Of a stretch of 64,000 nucleotides of DNA, positions 1 to 9,708 are shown in pieces. The notes under the pieces are model-generated. The model did no database searches and was not told the DNA's origin. It worked only from the letters and a program-made list of their open reading frames with translations. The DNA is from a bacterium (GTDB lineage Bacteria > Patescibacteriota > Saccharimonadia > Saccharimonadales > UBA4665), in assembly GCA_021777375.1 (NCBI GenBank), contig JAJYDV010000002.1, forward strand, positions 40,949-104,948. The letters are read 5' to 3'. Position 1 is the stretch's first letter, and the number at the start of each line of letters is the position of its first letter. Made by a program: the position numbers and the translations under genes.

Positions 1-2
1 CG

Positions 3-827
3 TTTATTTTCTTGGGGCCTACCGGTGTTGGTAAGACAGAACTTGCCAGAGTATTGGCCAGAGAGTTTTTTGGCAGCGAGAATGCATTAGTTAAGATTGA
101 TATGAGTGAATACGGCGAACACCATAATGTATCTCGATTAGTTGGTGCGCCGGCAGGGTATGTTGGTTACGATGATGGCGGACAGCTTACTGATAAGATC
201 CGTAGGCAGCCATATAGCGTGGTATTGTTTGACGAAATAGAAAAGGCTCATCCGGATGTTTTCCACATGTTATTACAAATTCTTGAGGACGGTATCTTAA
301 CAGATGCCAAGGGTCGCCGAATTGACTTTACGAACACAATCGTAATTATGACCAGTAATATTGGTGCCGAAAAATTGCAAAAGGAAGCTAGCCTTGGTTT
401 TAGAATCGAGCGAGGAGCATCAAACTCACGCTTGCTAAGTTTGCATGCCGAGAATGAAGCGATGGTTTTAGATGAACTAAAACACCTCTTGCGTCCGGAA
501 CTGCTAAATAGAATAGATAAGGTAATTGTCTTTAATGCGTTATCTAAAAAAGATATAAAGCGGATTATCGATTTGCAAATTGAAGAGCTTCGGGTTCGCC
601 TGCGCCGTAAAGGCATCGGCTTAACGCTTACTCCTAAGGCGAAGGATTACCTGCTCGAGCATGGCTATGATTCACGTAATGGCGTCCGTCCCTTAAGACG
701 ACTAATCCAAGACACGATTGAAGATAAGATGGCACTAGAAGTGCTTGACGAACATTACATCAAAGGGAATATCATACAGGTGGCCACCAAGAATGGTGAG
801 CTTGCATACGCCACCCAAAATGAATAG
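3..827 (+). CDS. clpC: ClpC/ClpA-type AAA+ unfoldase, C-terminal half (5' end outside window)
   Basis: The window opens inside this gene. The frame is already open at base 3, so the TTG at 12 in the ORF track is not a real start. The visible part is the second AAA+ module: Walker A GPTGVGKTE, Walker B VVLFDEIEKAHPD, sensor 1 IVIMTSNIGA, and sensor 2 with its Arg finger region in GVRPLRRLIQ. An LGF tripeptide (ASLGFRIERG) lies where the ClpP-docking loop of ClpA/ClpC/ClpX sits. This argues for a protease partner rather than the disaggregase ClpB. It would unfold substrates for ClpP, whose gene is at 15.2 kb. The ClpC versus ClpA choice cannot be settled without the N-terminal half. The stop overlaps the next gene's start. 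Confidence 0.9.
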   Translation, partial: FIFLGPTGVGKTELARVLAREFFGSENALVKIDMSEYGEHHNVSRLVGAPAGYVGYDDGGQLTDKIRRQPYSVVLFDEIEKAHPDVFHMLLQILEDGILTDAKGRRIDFTNTIVIMTSNIGAEKLQKEASLGFRIERGASNSRLLSLHAENEAMVLDELKHLLRPELLNRIDKVIVFNALSKKDIKRIIDLQIEELRVRLRRKGIGLTLTPKAKDYLLEHGYDSRNGVRPLRRLIQDTIEDKMALEVLDEHYIKGNIIQVATKNGELAYATQNE

Positions 828-1848
828 ATCCATACTTGCCTCGTTAAGTAATCCAAAACCTACACGATGTGTAAAAATTAGGCACTTTAGCTTAGGCTTA
901 CTGGCGGTTTTAATTGTCGCTTCGATGTTTTGGATTATCTATAACTTGAATACGATAAGGGATTGGTATCTTCTTGCGACTTACCATCCACCTCAAATTG
1001 TGTCTCAGCTGGCCAGTGTAGATGGGATGACCAACTACGCTAAAGATTTATTTTATCTGAATCGTCCGGCAATTGAAGGCAAAAGTGCTTTTGCGGCTAA
1101 CTGTTCGAACAAAGATAACCAGACTCATGTTATCGGCTGCTATCATGATGGCGACAATGGCATATTTTTGCTTAACGTCACCGATCCGCAATTAAATGGC
1201 ATTATACCCGTTACTGCGGCTTACGAAATGCTTCACGCCGGTTATGCCAGACTTTCAAAGACCGAGCAAACCAGTATTGACAATCAAATGTGGCAGTTTT
1301 ATCAAGGTCACAATTTAGGTACAGAGATAAAGGCTCAGATGGCCTCCTACGCGGTTACTGAGCCGGGTGCTAAATATGACGAGCTATACTCAGTCTTAGG
1401 CACCGAGGTCGCAGCCTTGCCTGCTCAACTAGAAAATCACTACAAACTTTACTTTAAAAATCGCGCCTCAATAGTTAGAACCTACCAAAATTATCAGGCC
1501 GCATTTAATTCTCGAGAAAATAGCATTGCCGCTTATAACAAAGAACTAACAACTCTTTTGTCCCAAATCAATGCAAGTAAAAATCAGCTAACAGTTTTGC
1601 AAAATTCCATTACCCAGCAGCAAAATACTTTAAATCAATATCAAGCCAGTGGTAATTTTAGTGCCTATAACATTAATGTGCCGGGGTATAATGCGCTGAT
1701 TAATCAATATAACGACTTAGTATATGCTACACGATCAGAGGTCAGTCAGTACAACATTATTGTTGGGGAGAGTAACGCCCTGGCTCTTGAAGAAAGGCAA
1801 CTAGTACAGGCAATTAGTTCGACTCCCAGCATTCAATCACCAAAATAA
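820..1848 (+). CDS. Unknown membrane-anchored protein with C-terminal coiled coil
   Basis: I do not recognise this family. The ORF track starts it at 745, but the ATG at 820 is preferred because it overlaps the clpC stop (ATGAATAG) and removes an unlikely N-terminus. The 342-residue product has a short basic start, one membrane helix (about residues 24-42), an extracytoplasmic domain, and a Gln/Asn-rich C-terminal half that looks coiled-coil (about residues 220-335). A YEMLHAGYARL motif near residue 130 resembles the HExxH helix of metallopeptidases, but the first His is Tyr, so activity is doubtful. Translational coupling to clpC suggests co-expression only. Function unknown. Confidence 0.8.
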   Translation: MNRSILASLSNPKPTRCVKIRHFSLGLLAVLIVASMFWIIYNLNTIRDWYLLATYHPPQIVSQLASVDGMTNYAKDLFYLNRPAIEGKSAFAANCSNKDNQTHVIGCYHDGDNGIFLLNVTDPQLNGIIPVTAAYEMLHAGYARLSKTEQTSIDNQMWQFYQGHNLGTEIKAQMASYAVTEPGAKYDELYSVLGTEVAALPAQLENHYKLYFKNRASIVRTYQNYQAAFNSRENSIAAYNKELTTLLSQINASKNQLTVLQNSITQQQNTLNQYQASGNFSAYNINVPGYNALINQYNDLVYATRSEVSQYNIIVGESNALALEERQLVQAISSTPSIQSPK

Positions 1849-1868
1849 GGTAATATAGCTTTACTAAT

Positions 1869-3212
1869 ATGTCTAAGTTAAAGTCAATAAAGCCTAACAA
1901 TTATGTTTGTAATAACTGCGGTTCGACTTTTTCAACGTGGTCTGGACGTTGTGAACGCTGCGGTGAATGGAATACCTTAGAACTTAAAATCAGCAACCCT
2001 ACTACTAGTCAGGGTCGTAGCGGACTAGTCGTTGAGCCAATTAGCCAAAGCGCTACGTTTTCTGAGCGCCGGATAAATAGCGGTATAGCTAGTGTCGATT
2101 CGGTATTTGGCGGTGGACTAGTTGAGGGCAGTGTCAGCCTGTTAAGCGGAGAGCCGGGCATGGGTAAAAGTACCCTCTTATTACAGTTAGCTTCGGCGAT
2201 TGCTAAAAACCAATCAGTTTTGTATGTTAGCGGCGAAGAATCTGTGCACCAATTGGCTGCCAGGGCGAAGCGCTTAGGGGCCGACCAGCATGTTTTTAAT
2301 GTGGCCTCTAATAACTCTACCGAAGAGATTGCTGGAGAAATTTTGAGTGCCAAATATAAACTAGTGATTGTTGATTCCATTCAGACCCTGCGTAGTGAGC
2401 AAATTGGTTCTACCGCAGGTAGCGTCACTCAGGTGACAAGCAGCAGTGCCTTATTAAGTAGTGCCGCTAAGCAAAGTAACACCGCTCTCTTAATTGTTGG
2501 ACACGTTACTAAAGACGGAAATATTGCTGGTCCAAAGCTCCTTGAGCATGCCGTAGATACCGTTCTTAGCCTCGAGGGAGACCCTACGGTAGGTTTAAAG
2601 CTGCTTCGGGTAAGCAAGAACCGCTTCGGATCAACAAACGAAACTGCAATCTTTGAAATGCGCAGCAACGGACTAATCCCAGTGTTAAACCCATCAGCTT
2701 TATTATTAGCCGAACGCCAAATTAGCGACGGGTCAATTGTTCTAGCGGCTATGGAAGGAAGTCGGCCGATTCTTGTTGAAGTTCAGGCTCTGGTAAATAC
2801 GACCAGCTATGGCTATCCAAAGCGTGCCGCGAGTGGGCTAGACCTAGGCCGCTTAAACCTGCTCCTTGCCATGCTGGAGCGGCGCACCAAGCTCAAGCTT
2901 GGGGATAAGGACGTTTATCTAAATATTGTTGGTGGAATTAAGATTACCGAACCAGCTGCTGATTTGGCAGTCGTAATGGCCATTGCATCGGCTGCTAAAG
3001 CTAAGCAATTAAAAGCTAATGCCGTGGTATTTGGTGAAGTCGGGTTGTCTGGAGAGGTACGTCACGTCCCAGGAATGGCCAAACGAATTGCCGAAGCTAA
3101 ACAACTTGGTTTTGATTTTGCAATTGGACCAAAACCGCTTAATGCCAAACCTACACCTTTGCTGCATCCGGTTAGCGATGTGCTAAGCGCCCTTAATACT
3201 TATCTATCTTGA
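1869..3212 (+). CDS. radA: DNA repair protein RadA (Sms)
   Basis: RadA is a RecA-like, DnaB-like helicase that drives branch migration of recombination intermediates. Its 447 residues carry the full layout: an N-terminal zinc finger with four cysteines (CNNC...CERC, residues 14-31), Walker A GEPGMGKST (near 95), the RadA signature KNRFG (near 250), and a C-terminal Lon-protease-like domain lacking the protease dyad. It lies 20 bases after the unknown membrane gene and ends seven bases from the convergent penicillin-binding protein gene. The intact zinc finger matters because many other proteins in this window have lost theirs. Confidence 0.97.
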   Translation: MSKLKSIKPNNYVCNNCGSTFSTWSGRCERCGEWNTLELKISNPTTSQGRSGLVVEPISQSATFSERRINSGIASVDSVFGGGLVEGSVSLLSGEPGMGKSTLLLQLASAIAKNQSVLYVSGEESVHQLAARAKRLGADQHVFNVASNNSTEEIAGEILSAKYKLVIVDSIQTLRSEQIGSTAGSVTQVTSSSALLSSAAKQSNTALLIVGHVTKDGNIAGPKLLEHAVDTVLSLEGDPTVGLKLLRVSKNRFGSTNETAIFEMRSNGLIPVLNPSALLLAERQISDGSIVLAAMEGSRPILVEVQALVNTTSYGYPKRAASGLDLGRLNLLLAMLERRTKLKLGDKDVYLNIVGGIKITEPAADLAVVMAIASAAKAKQLKANAVVFGEVGLSGEVRHVPGMAKRIAEAKQLGFDFAIGPKPLNAKPTPLLHPVSDVLSALNTYLS

Positions 3213-3219
3213 CTAGAAA

Positions 3220-6192
3220 CTAGAGAACGGTTGGCGTAGTAGTGGTAGTGCTTGGGTTTGTCGTTGTACTAGGCGTTGACGTAGTTGTTGGAGCCGTGTA
3301 TTGAGTAGGAAGTTGAATTGATGGTGGCGTGTATTGGTAAAGAACACTATCAGTCACGGTTGCCGAGACAGATACCGATCCGCTAGTTGTTGGCGAATAA
3401 TAGTAAGTCACCGAAGCAGGCGAGCTACTGATAGAAAAGGTCCGCACTACATTGCCGTTAATGCTCAGGGAAATTGTGCCGCCAAAACTACCGCCTCCAA
3501 GAGGATGAGTTCCTTGGGTTGCCGTCAGTACAAATTCACAGCCTTGATTACTATTATCCGTATTACTGCAGACATTGCCGTTTGAACTAGTTATATCGCC
3601 GTTTCCATTAGTTATTGTGATGGAAAGATTGGGAGGCAAATCGCTGCATAAGTGAACATTATCGTAAGTTGTTGGCGTTGTTGCAGCAGTGTTGGATTTG
3701 ATCTGGTTTAAAGGCCAGAATTGATCAACTGAAAAGTTACTGGCATTACCACCGCTATTAAGAGTTTCAAGAGCATCGGATGGGGTACATGAGGTAGCTA
3801 AACCGCCGGAAACTTTATCGATTACCTCGTTTTTAGTATTACCGCCTTTACCGGTATACCAGGATGGGAAAAAGTCGGTACTCGGACCCGGCTCTTCTGA
3901 TCCTAGCCCGACATGAACGGTTTGAACATAATCAGGTAATACTTTAATGTCACTTGGTTGAACCCAGTTAATAGGTTTCTCGTTAAGCATATTAAGCGCA
4001 TCTTGCATCCAATACCTAGTCATTGGTTCAGTTATATATTCCATTTGGCCAGCAGTTAACACTGTATTTACGGTGTGGTATGCAGCCCAGGAAATAACTG
4101 CGTACTGAGTGTTCCAGCCAGCCATTAAACCACTCTGCCCACTATTGGTTGTCCCGGTCTTGACCGCTATATCCCAGCCGTTATAGCGTTGCCATTTGTA
4201 GCCACCAGAAGTCAATGGAGAGCAGGTTGTAGCTGAGCAATAACCAGGTAAGTAGGAAGCTCTAGGATCGCTTAGCATGCTGTCCATGATAAAAGCCGTA
4301 TCGGTCTTCAGAACTTGAACTGGTTTAGGTTGCTTCCATTGGTAAATCGTTTTTCCTGAAGAGTCGGTAACACTCAAAATATAAGTTTGGGGAATTTCTT
4401 GTCCTAGGCGCGCAATCGTGGCAAGTCCATTAACAGTCTGGTCAAGGTGTAAATAACCGTTACCAATGGCTGCTGAACCGTAGCACGGAACCTCTTGCGC
4501 CGGACCGTCGGTAAATGGATTTGTGTTAGAAGCGTAGCAGCGGTAAGCATCAGGGTAGCCCATCATAGCGCTTGCCGTTTTTTGGACATTAGAAATACCA
4601 GCTTCTAGCCCAGCTTTAACAGCTGGGACGTTTCTTGATCCGGCTAATGCATAACGTAAAGTTTCAGCCCCCGGATAGCGGTAGTCGTAGTCCTCCAAAC
4701 AGTTGCCGCCATTGCTGGGTAAATTCTTATTAGTGCAAGGATATCCCGGCAAAGGTTCTTGGACATCATAAAGTACCGATCCGGCACCAACATTGGTGCT
4801 GTCGTTAATGAAAGTCGAGTAAACGTAGGGCTTAATAGTCGAGCCCGGGTTGATGTTAATTGCCGCATAATCTACCTGCCCGTCAATGGGACTATTGAAA
4901 TTTTCGCCACCGACATACGCTACTACCTGGCCCGTTTTAACCTGTTCTGCGACCATTGCTTCTTCATCAGCACCGTTACGCAGGGCATTAGGCGCATTAG
5001 CCGCTACTAAATTATCTGCAAGATTCTGCAGCGGAACACTTAGCGTAGTAATTACTTTCCAACTACCGCTATCGACTAATTTTTGACCATAAGTGTTAAT
5101 TAATTGCTGCTTTGCTGCGAGGTCAAAGTAGGGGTACTTAATATTTGAGTATTCGGATTGAATTGGCTGCACTTCAGCTAGCACGTTAACTCCTTCGGCA
5201 GCTTTAGCTTGAGCCTCGGTTATGTAGTGTTGCTGGGCCATCAATTCCAATACATAATGAGCCCGGGCAGTTAATCCAATGGAGTCAAAATAGTTACCAC
5301 TGACGGCAGAGTTATAAACCGGACTGGAGTAGGGAGAATAAGCAGTTGGTGACTGAGGAATAGACGCTAGCATGGCCGCTTGAGCAAGAGTTAAATTAGC
5401 TGCCGTTGTATGAAAATAGTCTTCTGCAGCCGCCTGTACGCCGTAATCGATGTTTCCATAGGGTGCAATATTAAGGTAGGCATTAAGAATTTGTTGTTTA
5501 GTGTAGTCACGACTGAGCACAACCGATAAACCAATTTCTTCAATTTTTTCTTGGATTGATAAGGGATCTGGCCAGCCCTTATTCATTTTTACTACCTGCT
5601 CAGTTATCGTGGAGGCACCTTGTAGTCCGTGTCCTCCGCTTAAAATGTCATGATAGCCAGAGCGCAGAATCGCCATTAAGTCGAAGCCTCCTTCGGTATA
5701 GAAATGTTTGTCTTCAATAGCTACAGTGGCATCCTTCATATACGGACTGATCTGATTAAAACTGACCGGAATCCGTTTCACGGACTTATAATCTTGCCAG
5801 AGAAGTACAGTGCCGGTCCGGTCGTAGTAACTAATGCTACCGCCTAAATTAGCGCCGTTAATACTATTAAAAGCCAGAATGTCTTTTTTAAAGTAAGCAA
5901 ACATGCCAACCAGTAGCAAAAAACCAATAACGATAAATATGCCAATTATTTTAAGTGACATAATCGCGCCATCACGCGAAAACCAGAATTCAACTAGATG
6001 CTTAGGATGCAATCGAGCAGCTAATCGTTTCCAAGGCTCTTTTGGTAAACTAGCCAGATATTCAGCTTTTTTGGCGGTGCGATTAGCATTACGTTCCTTG
6101 CGGCGGGAAGTAATACTGCGGTTTAGTTGAATAGATGCCGGTTTTCTCCGGGCAGACTTCTTGCGACGTCCACCGGATTTGCTGTTCCCCAC
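3220..6192 (-). CDS. Class A penicillin-binding protein (glycosyltransferase-transpeptidase)
   Basis: This bifunctional peptidoglycan synthase polymerises lipid II and cross-links stem peptides at the outer face of the membrane. The GTG start at 6192 follows an AAAAGGA stretch. The 990-residue product has a very basic cytoplasmic N-terminus, one membrane helix (about 83-105), a GT51 domain (EDKHF and GASTITEQVVK; the usual His after EDxxF is Glu), and a transpeptidase domain with STIK, SRN and KTGT. The last 150 residues are a Ser/Thr-rich extension ending in a Thr/Pro-rich tail, possibly a wall-spanning linker. An extended -10 promoter lies just upstream, back to back with tyrS. Confidence 0.96.
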   Translation of the reverse strand: MGNSKSGGRRKKSARRKPASIQLNRSITSRRKERNANRTAKKAEYLASLPKEPWKRLAARLHPKHLVEFWFSRDGAIMSLKIIGIFIVIGFLLLVGMFAYFKKDILAFNSINGANLGGSISYYDRTGTVLLWQDYKSVKRIPVSFNQISPYMKDATVAIEDKHFYTEGGFDLMAILRSGYHDILSGGHGLQGASTITEQVVKMNKGWPDPLSIQEKIEEIGLSVVLSRDYTKQQILNAYLNIAPYGNIDYGVQAAAEDYFHTTAANLTLAQAAMLASIPQSPTAYSPYSSPVYNSAVSGNYFDSIGLTARAHYVLELMAQQHYITEAQAKAAEGVNVLAEVQPIQSEYSNIKYPYFDLAAKQQLINTYGQKLVDSGSWKVITTLSVPLQNLADNLVAANAPNALRNGADEEAMVAEQVKTGQVVAYVGGENFNSPIDGQVDYAAININPGSTIKPYVYSTFINDSTNVGAGSVLYDVQEPLPGYPCTNKNLPSNGGNCLEDYDYRYPGAETLRYALAGSRNVPAVKAGLEAGISNVQKTASAMMGYPDAYRCYASNTNPFTDGPAQEVPCYGSAAIGNGYLHLDQTVNGLATIARLGQEIPQTYILSVTDSSGKTIYQWKQPKPVQVLKTDTAFIMDSMLSDPRASYLPGYCSATTCSPLTSGGYKWQRYNGWDIAVKTGTTNSGQSGLMAGWNTQYAVISWAAYHTVNTVLTAGQMEYITEPMTRYWMQDALNMLNEKPINWVQPSDIKVLPDYVQTVHVGLGSEEPGPSTDFFPSWYTGKGGNTKNEVIDKVSGGLATSCTPSDALETLNSGGNASNFSVDQFWPLNQIKSNTAATTPTTYDNVHLCSDLPPNLSITITNGNGDITSSNGNVCSNTDNSNQGCEFVLTATQGTHPLGGGSFGGTISLSINGNVVRTFSISSSPASVTYYYSPTTSGSVSVSATVTDSVLYQYTPPSIQLPTQYTAPTTTSTPSTTTNPSTTTTTPTVL

Positions 6193-6240
6193 TATTTTTT
6201 AGTCCTTTTCGCTATCCTGTTCTGAATGATAATAAATTCG

Positions 6241-6250
6241 ATTATAGCAA
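6241..6250 (-). promoter_or_regulatory. Extended -10 promoter for the penicillin-binding protein gene
   Basis: On the minus strand this reads TTGCTATAAT, a consensus extended -10 (TGnTATAAT), about 50 bases before the GTG start. No good -35 is seen, as is common for extended -10 promoters. Predicted transcript start is near 6234, giving a leader of roughly 40 bases. Confidence 0.6.
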
Positions 6251-6290
6251 ATAAAACTGAGACTTTGCCTGGATGAAATCGTTAATTAAG

Positions 6291-6320
6291 TTGTGACAAG
6301 TTATGATAATTGGCTAGAAT
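6291..6320 (+). promoter_or_regulatory. Probable tyrS promoter
   Basis: TTGTGA at 6291 and TAGAAT at 6315 are 18 bases apart and lie about 40 bases before the tyrS ATG. The same TAGAAT -10 recurs before tig, rpsL, fusA and secY. Confidence 0.5.
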
Positions 6321-6361
6321 AGCAAATGAAGTAAAGGAAGCGGATAATTAGGCAATAAATT

Positions 6362-7618
6362 ATGAGTACACTTTCTGAAGAACTGAGTTGGCGCGGATTT
6401 GTCGAGCAGAGTACCTTTTCAGATATCCATGAACTTGATGCTCGCAAATTTCGTTTCTACTGGGGCGTTGATCCAAGTGGCCGTTCGATGACCGTTGGTC
6501 ATCTAGCGATGGCCATGATGATTAAGCATTTTATTAATTACGGACATCAGCCATTTCTTTTAGTTGGCGGGGCGACCGGCATGATTGGTGATCCCGACGG
6601 CAAAAGCGAAGAGCGTAAAATACAATCACTTGATGAAGTGGCAGCCAATAAGCAAGCCCTAGCAAATCAATACCGGCGGCTTTTTTCAGGAAGTGACTTT
6701 GAAATTGTCGATAATTATGATTGGTTTAAAAACTTCCGCTATCTAGACTTTTTACGAGATATCGGTAAAAACGTTCCGCTTAGCCAGATGCTGGGCCGAG
6801 AGTTTATTCAAACCAGGTTAAAGACTGAAAATAGCGGTATTAGCTACGCCGAGTTTAGCTATGTTTTAATTCAAGCGTACGATTTCCTATACTTACACCG
6901 CGAGCATGGAGTCGATCTTCAAGTTAGCGGTTCAGACCAATGGGGAAATTCAATCGCCGGTGTTGATTTAATTCGTCGTTTAACCGGAGATACCACTCAC
7001 GTCTGGACTGGACCGTTAATAGTCAATCCGCAAACCGGTGTTAAATTTGGTAAAAGCGAGGGCGGGGCTATCTGGCTTGATGCTAATTTGACTTCGCCAT
7101 CGGCTTTTTATCAGTTCTGGATAAACACTGATGACGCTGCGGTTGAGCACTACTTAAAAATATTTACAATGCTTTCTCGGTCTGAAATTGAGCAAGTTAT
7201 GGCTCGGCATAGTGTAAACAAAAAACTCCGTTTGGCACAGAAAAAACTGGCGGATGAAGTAACTAATTTGGTGCATGGTGATCTAGCCGCTGGTAGTGCT
7301 AAACGGGTTACCGATTACCTTACGGGCGAGGCCCACGTTTCGTCGGCAAATGACGACGAGCTAGCGCAATTGCGTTTAGAGATTCCCAGTATTCAGATCC
7401 CTGCTACGGGCAGCATAATTAATGCGCTGGTTTCTAGCGGCTTAGCACAATCGAATACCGCGGCACGTCAACTAATCAGAGATAAAGCCGTGTATGTTAA
7501 TGATTTAAGTATTGAGAGAGATAATTTTACAGAACAAGATTTTGTAAACGGTCGTTTATTACTTCGACGCGGTAAGGCTTTTCGAGACTCGGTCCTAGTC
7601 GAGCGCGCTGAGAGCTAG
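6362..7618 (+). CDS. tyrS: Tyrosyl-tRNA synthetase
   Basis: This class I synthetase charges tRNA-Tyr in the cytoplasm; a tRNA-Tyr gene is at 48.4 kb. At 418 residues it is the normal bacterial length. The HIGH-equivalent is in DPSGRSMTVGHLAMA. The KMSKS-equivalent is KFGKSEGG (near residue 237), and the tRNA-binding loop residues GSDQWGN precede it. An S4-like RNA-binding domain forms the C-terminus (from about 340). recG begins 17 bases downstream, so the two are probably co-transcribed. Confidence 0.97.
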   Translation: MSTLSEELSWRGFVEQSTFSDIHELDARKFRFYWGVDPSGRSMTVGHLAMAMMIKHFINYGHQPFLLVGGATGMIGDPDGKSEERKIQSLDEVAANKQALANQYRRLFSGSDFEIVDNYDWFKNFRYLDFLRDIGKNVPLSQMLGREFIQTRLKTENSGISYAEFSYVLIQAYDFLYLHREHGVDLQVSGSDQWGNSIAGVDLIRRLTGDTTHVWTGPLIVNPQTGVKFGKSEGGAIWLDANLTSPSAFYQFWINTDDAAVEHYLKIFTMLSRSEIEQVMARHSVNKKLRLAQKKLADEVTNLVHGDLAAGSAKRVTDYLTGEAHVSSANDDELAQLRLEIPSIQIPATGSIINALVSSGLAQSNTAARQLIRDKAVYVNDLSIERDNFTEQDFVNGRLLLRRGKAFRDSVLVERAES

Positions 7619-7635
7619 CGAAAGCAGGTAATAAT

Positions 7636-9690
7636 GTGAGCCAAAGTACGAAAGTTTTAAGGCTGACTGATCCGGTTTCGGCACTGAAGGGTATTGGCCC
7701 TAAAGTGGCCGAGGCCTTTACTAAAAAAGAAGTAAGTACAATTGAAGATTTACTTTTTTATCTACCGAGAAAATACCAAGACTACAGTCAAATTACTCCC
7801 ATAGCTCATCTTCAGCCGGGTCAGGTAAGTATTAAAGTAACCCTGAGCCAAATAACGGCCCGCCGGGTGCGTCGGAACCTATCAATTACTCAAGCTTTAG
7901 CTAGTGATGAAAGCGGCAGCGTGCGGGTTGTATGGTTTAATCAGCCCTACCGGGCTGCTACTCTTAAAACCGACGTCGAGTACTTTATATCTGGTAACTT
8001 TAAACTGACATCACAACAATTGTCTATAGTTAACCCTTCTTGCGAGATGGCCGGCGATCCTACCTTAAGCAGTGGCCGGATTGTGCCAATCTATAGTGAG
8101 AGTAAAGTGCTAAGTTCCTGGCTAGTGCGCAGGGCGGTAGCACAAGCTTTGCTGCTTATCCATTCCATAAAGGAATATTTGCCGTCTTACCTAGTTAAAA
8201 GCGCAGGTCTAATTAGTATTGCTGATGCATTACAGCAAATTCATTTTCCGGAGTCCAATCAACAATTAGCTAAAGCCCGGCGTCGGTTTCAATTTGATGA
8301 ACTTTTTCCTCAGCTCTTAGCAAATGAACTAACTAGTCAAGAGCGCCGAAAACAAGCGGCGATTGCAGTAGACTTTAAACTAGATTTGGCGAAATCTTTT
8401 GTCGCTAAACTGCCTTTTAAGCTAACTGATGACCAAAGGCGGGTAATCTGGCAAATTTATCAGGATATGGGAAAGCCGCTGCCAATGAACCGACTGGTCG
8501 AGGGAGATGTCGGAAGTGGTAAGACCGTAGTTGCCGTGATGAGTGCCCTAATGGCCATGGCTAAAGGATACAAAGTTGCCTTTATTGCCCCTACTGAACT
8601 GCTGGCTAGACAGCACGTAAGCACTATCTCCGCACTTCTTAAACCATTAGGCCTAGACGATCACCTGGTAGTCTTAACCGGAAGTATGAAAAGCTCATCA
8701 AAGCGGTCGGCCGTTCTTAAAGCCAATAAGGTACCCGGCGCATTTATAGTTGGTACTCACAGCTTGTTTACAAGCCAAATCGATTGGAGTAATCTTGCAC
8801 TTTTAATTATTGACGAACAACATCGTTTCGGCGTTGATCAAAGAATGTCGTTGCAAAAACGAGCCGGACATTTACCACATTTTTTAAGTATTACGGCAAC
8901 CCCAATTCCTCGCTCTCTAGCGTTAACCATCTTTAACGATTTAGATATTTCGCGTCTTAAACAGATGCCCAAGGGTCGGAAACCGATCACATCAAAACTA
9001 ATTGCTCCTTCAGAACAATCCAGACTTTGGAAGAGCCTGGAAGCTGAACTTCAGTCGGGGCGTCAATTATATGTGGTTTGTCCCTATATCCATGCTAGAG
9101 AGCGCCAAAAAAATATTGCTGCAGAAGTTATTTACGACAATTACAAAGCTCATTTTAATACCTACCGTGTGGGTCTCATTCATAGCCAGCTTAGTCAAAA
9201 GGAACAAACCACTGTGATGGATGATTTTATTCATAAGAAAATAGATATTCTAGTTGCTACTACTATTATTGAGGTGGGTGTTGATGTGGCTAATGCTAGT
9301 GTAATGATCATATACGGCCCCGAACGGTTCGGGTTGGCTCAACTACACCAATTGCGAGGTCGTGTTGGTCGAGGGCAGTATCAGAGTTATTGCTACCTAA
9401 TGCTAAGTGATACCCTGTCTCCCCCGGAACGCCTGAGGCGCTTTATTAATGTTGATGACGGTTTTATGTTGAGTGAGCTTGACTTAGCCTTCCGTGGGCC
9501 GGGAGCGATTTATGGTAAACTCCAGCACGGAAGAAAGATTGGAAATATGCTAACTCTAGATGACCACGAACTAATAATGCTTGTGAAATCGGCTGTCGCA
9601 GAATTCATCGCAAAAGGCGAGCCGTTAGCTAAATATTCAGAGTTAGCAGCTGAGGTTGAGTCATCCCAACAATTAACCTACTTAAATTAA
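7636..9690 (+). CDS. recG: ATP-dependent DNA helicase RecG
   Basis: RecG reverses stalled replication forks and branch-migrates Holliday junctions. The GTG at 7636 is the only workable start, since the ATG two bases earlier is followed at once by a stop. The 684-residue protein has the N-terminal wedge/OB domain (about 60-170), superfamily 2 helicase motifs including Walker A GDVGSGKT and DEQHRFG, motif VI GRVGRG, and the C-terminal RecG signature region. Length is typical. It sits between tyrS and rsmD, and the recG-rsmD pairing is common in bacteria. Confidence 0.97.
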   Translation: MSQSTKVLRLTDPVSALKGIGPKVAEAFTKKEVSTIEDLLFYLPRKYQDYSQITPIAHLQPGQVSIKVTLSQITARRVRRNLSITQALASDESGSVRVVWFNQPYRAATLKTDVEYFISGNFKLTSQQLSIVNPSCEMAGDPTLSSGRIVPIYSESKVLSSWLVRRAVAQALLLIHSIKEYLPSYLVKSAGLISIADALQQIHFPESNQQLAKARRRFQFDELFPQLLANELTSQERRKQAAIAVDFKLDLAKSFVAKLPFKLTDDQRRVIWQIYQDMGKPLPMNRLVEGDVGSGKTVVAVMSALMAMAKGYKVAFIAPTELLARQHVSTISALLKPLGLDDHLVVLTGSMKSSSKRSAVLKANKVPGAFIVGTHSLFTSQIDWSNLALLIIDEQHRFGVDQRMSLQKRAGHLPHFLSITATPIPRSLALTIFNDLDISRLKQMPKGRKPITSKLIAPSEQSRLWKSLEAELQSGRQLYVVCPYIHARERQKNIAAEVIYDNYKAHFNTYRVGLIHSQLSQKEQTTVMDDFIHKKIDILVATTIIEVGVDVANASVMIIYGPERFGLAQLHQLRGRVGRGQYQSYCYLMLSDTLSPPERLRRFINVDDGFMLSELDLAFRGPGAIYGKLQHGRKIGNMLTLDDHELIMLVKSAVAEFIAKGEPLAKYSELAAEVESSQQLTYLN

Positions 9691-9708
9691 TTAAGGAGAT
9701 GTTTAAAG

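Noticed and set aside
248-616. 122-residue minus-strand ORF over clpC and similar shadows across the ribosomal run
   Set aside because: They lie fully inside strongly conserved genes in another frame and have basic, low-complexity composition typical of antisense reading.
3220-3700. Ser/Thr-rich C-terminus of the penicillin-binding protein as a frameshifted fusion
   Set aside because: The frame is continuous and Thr/Pro-rich tails are common on surface-exposed class A enzymes.
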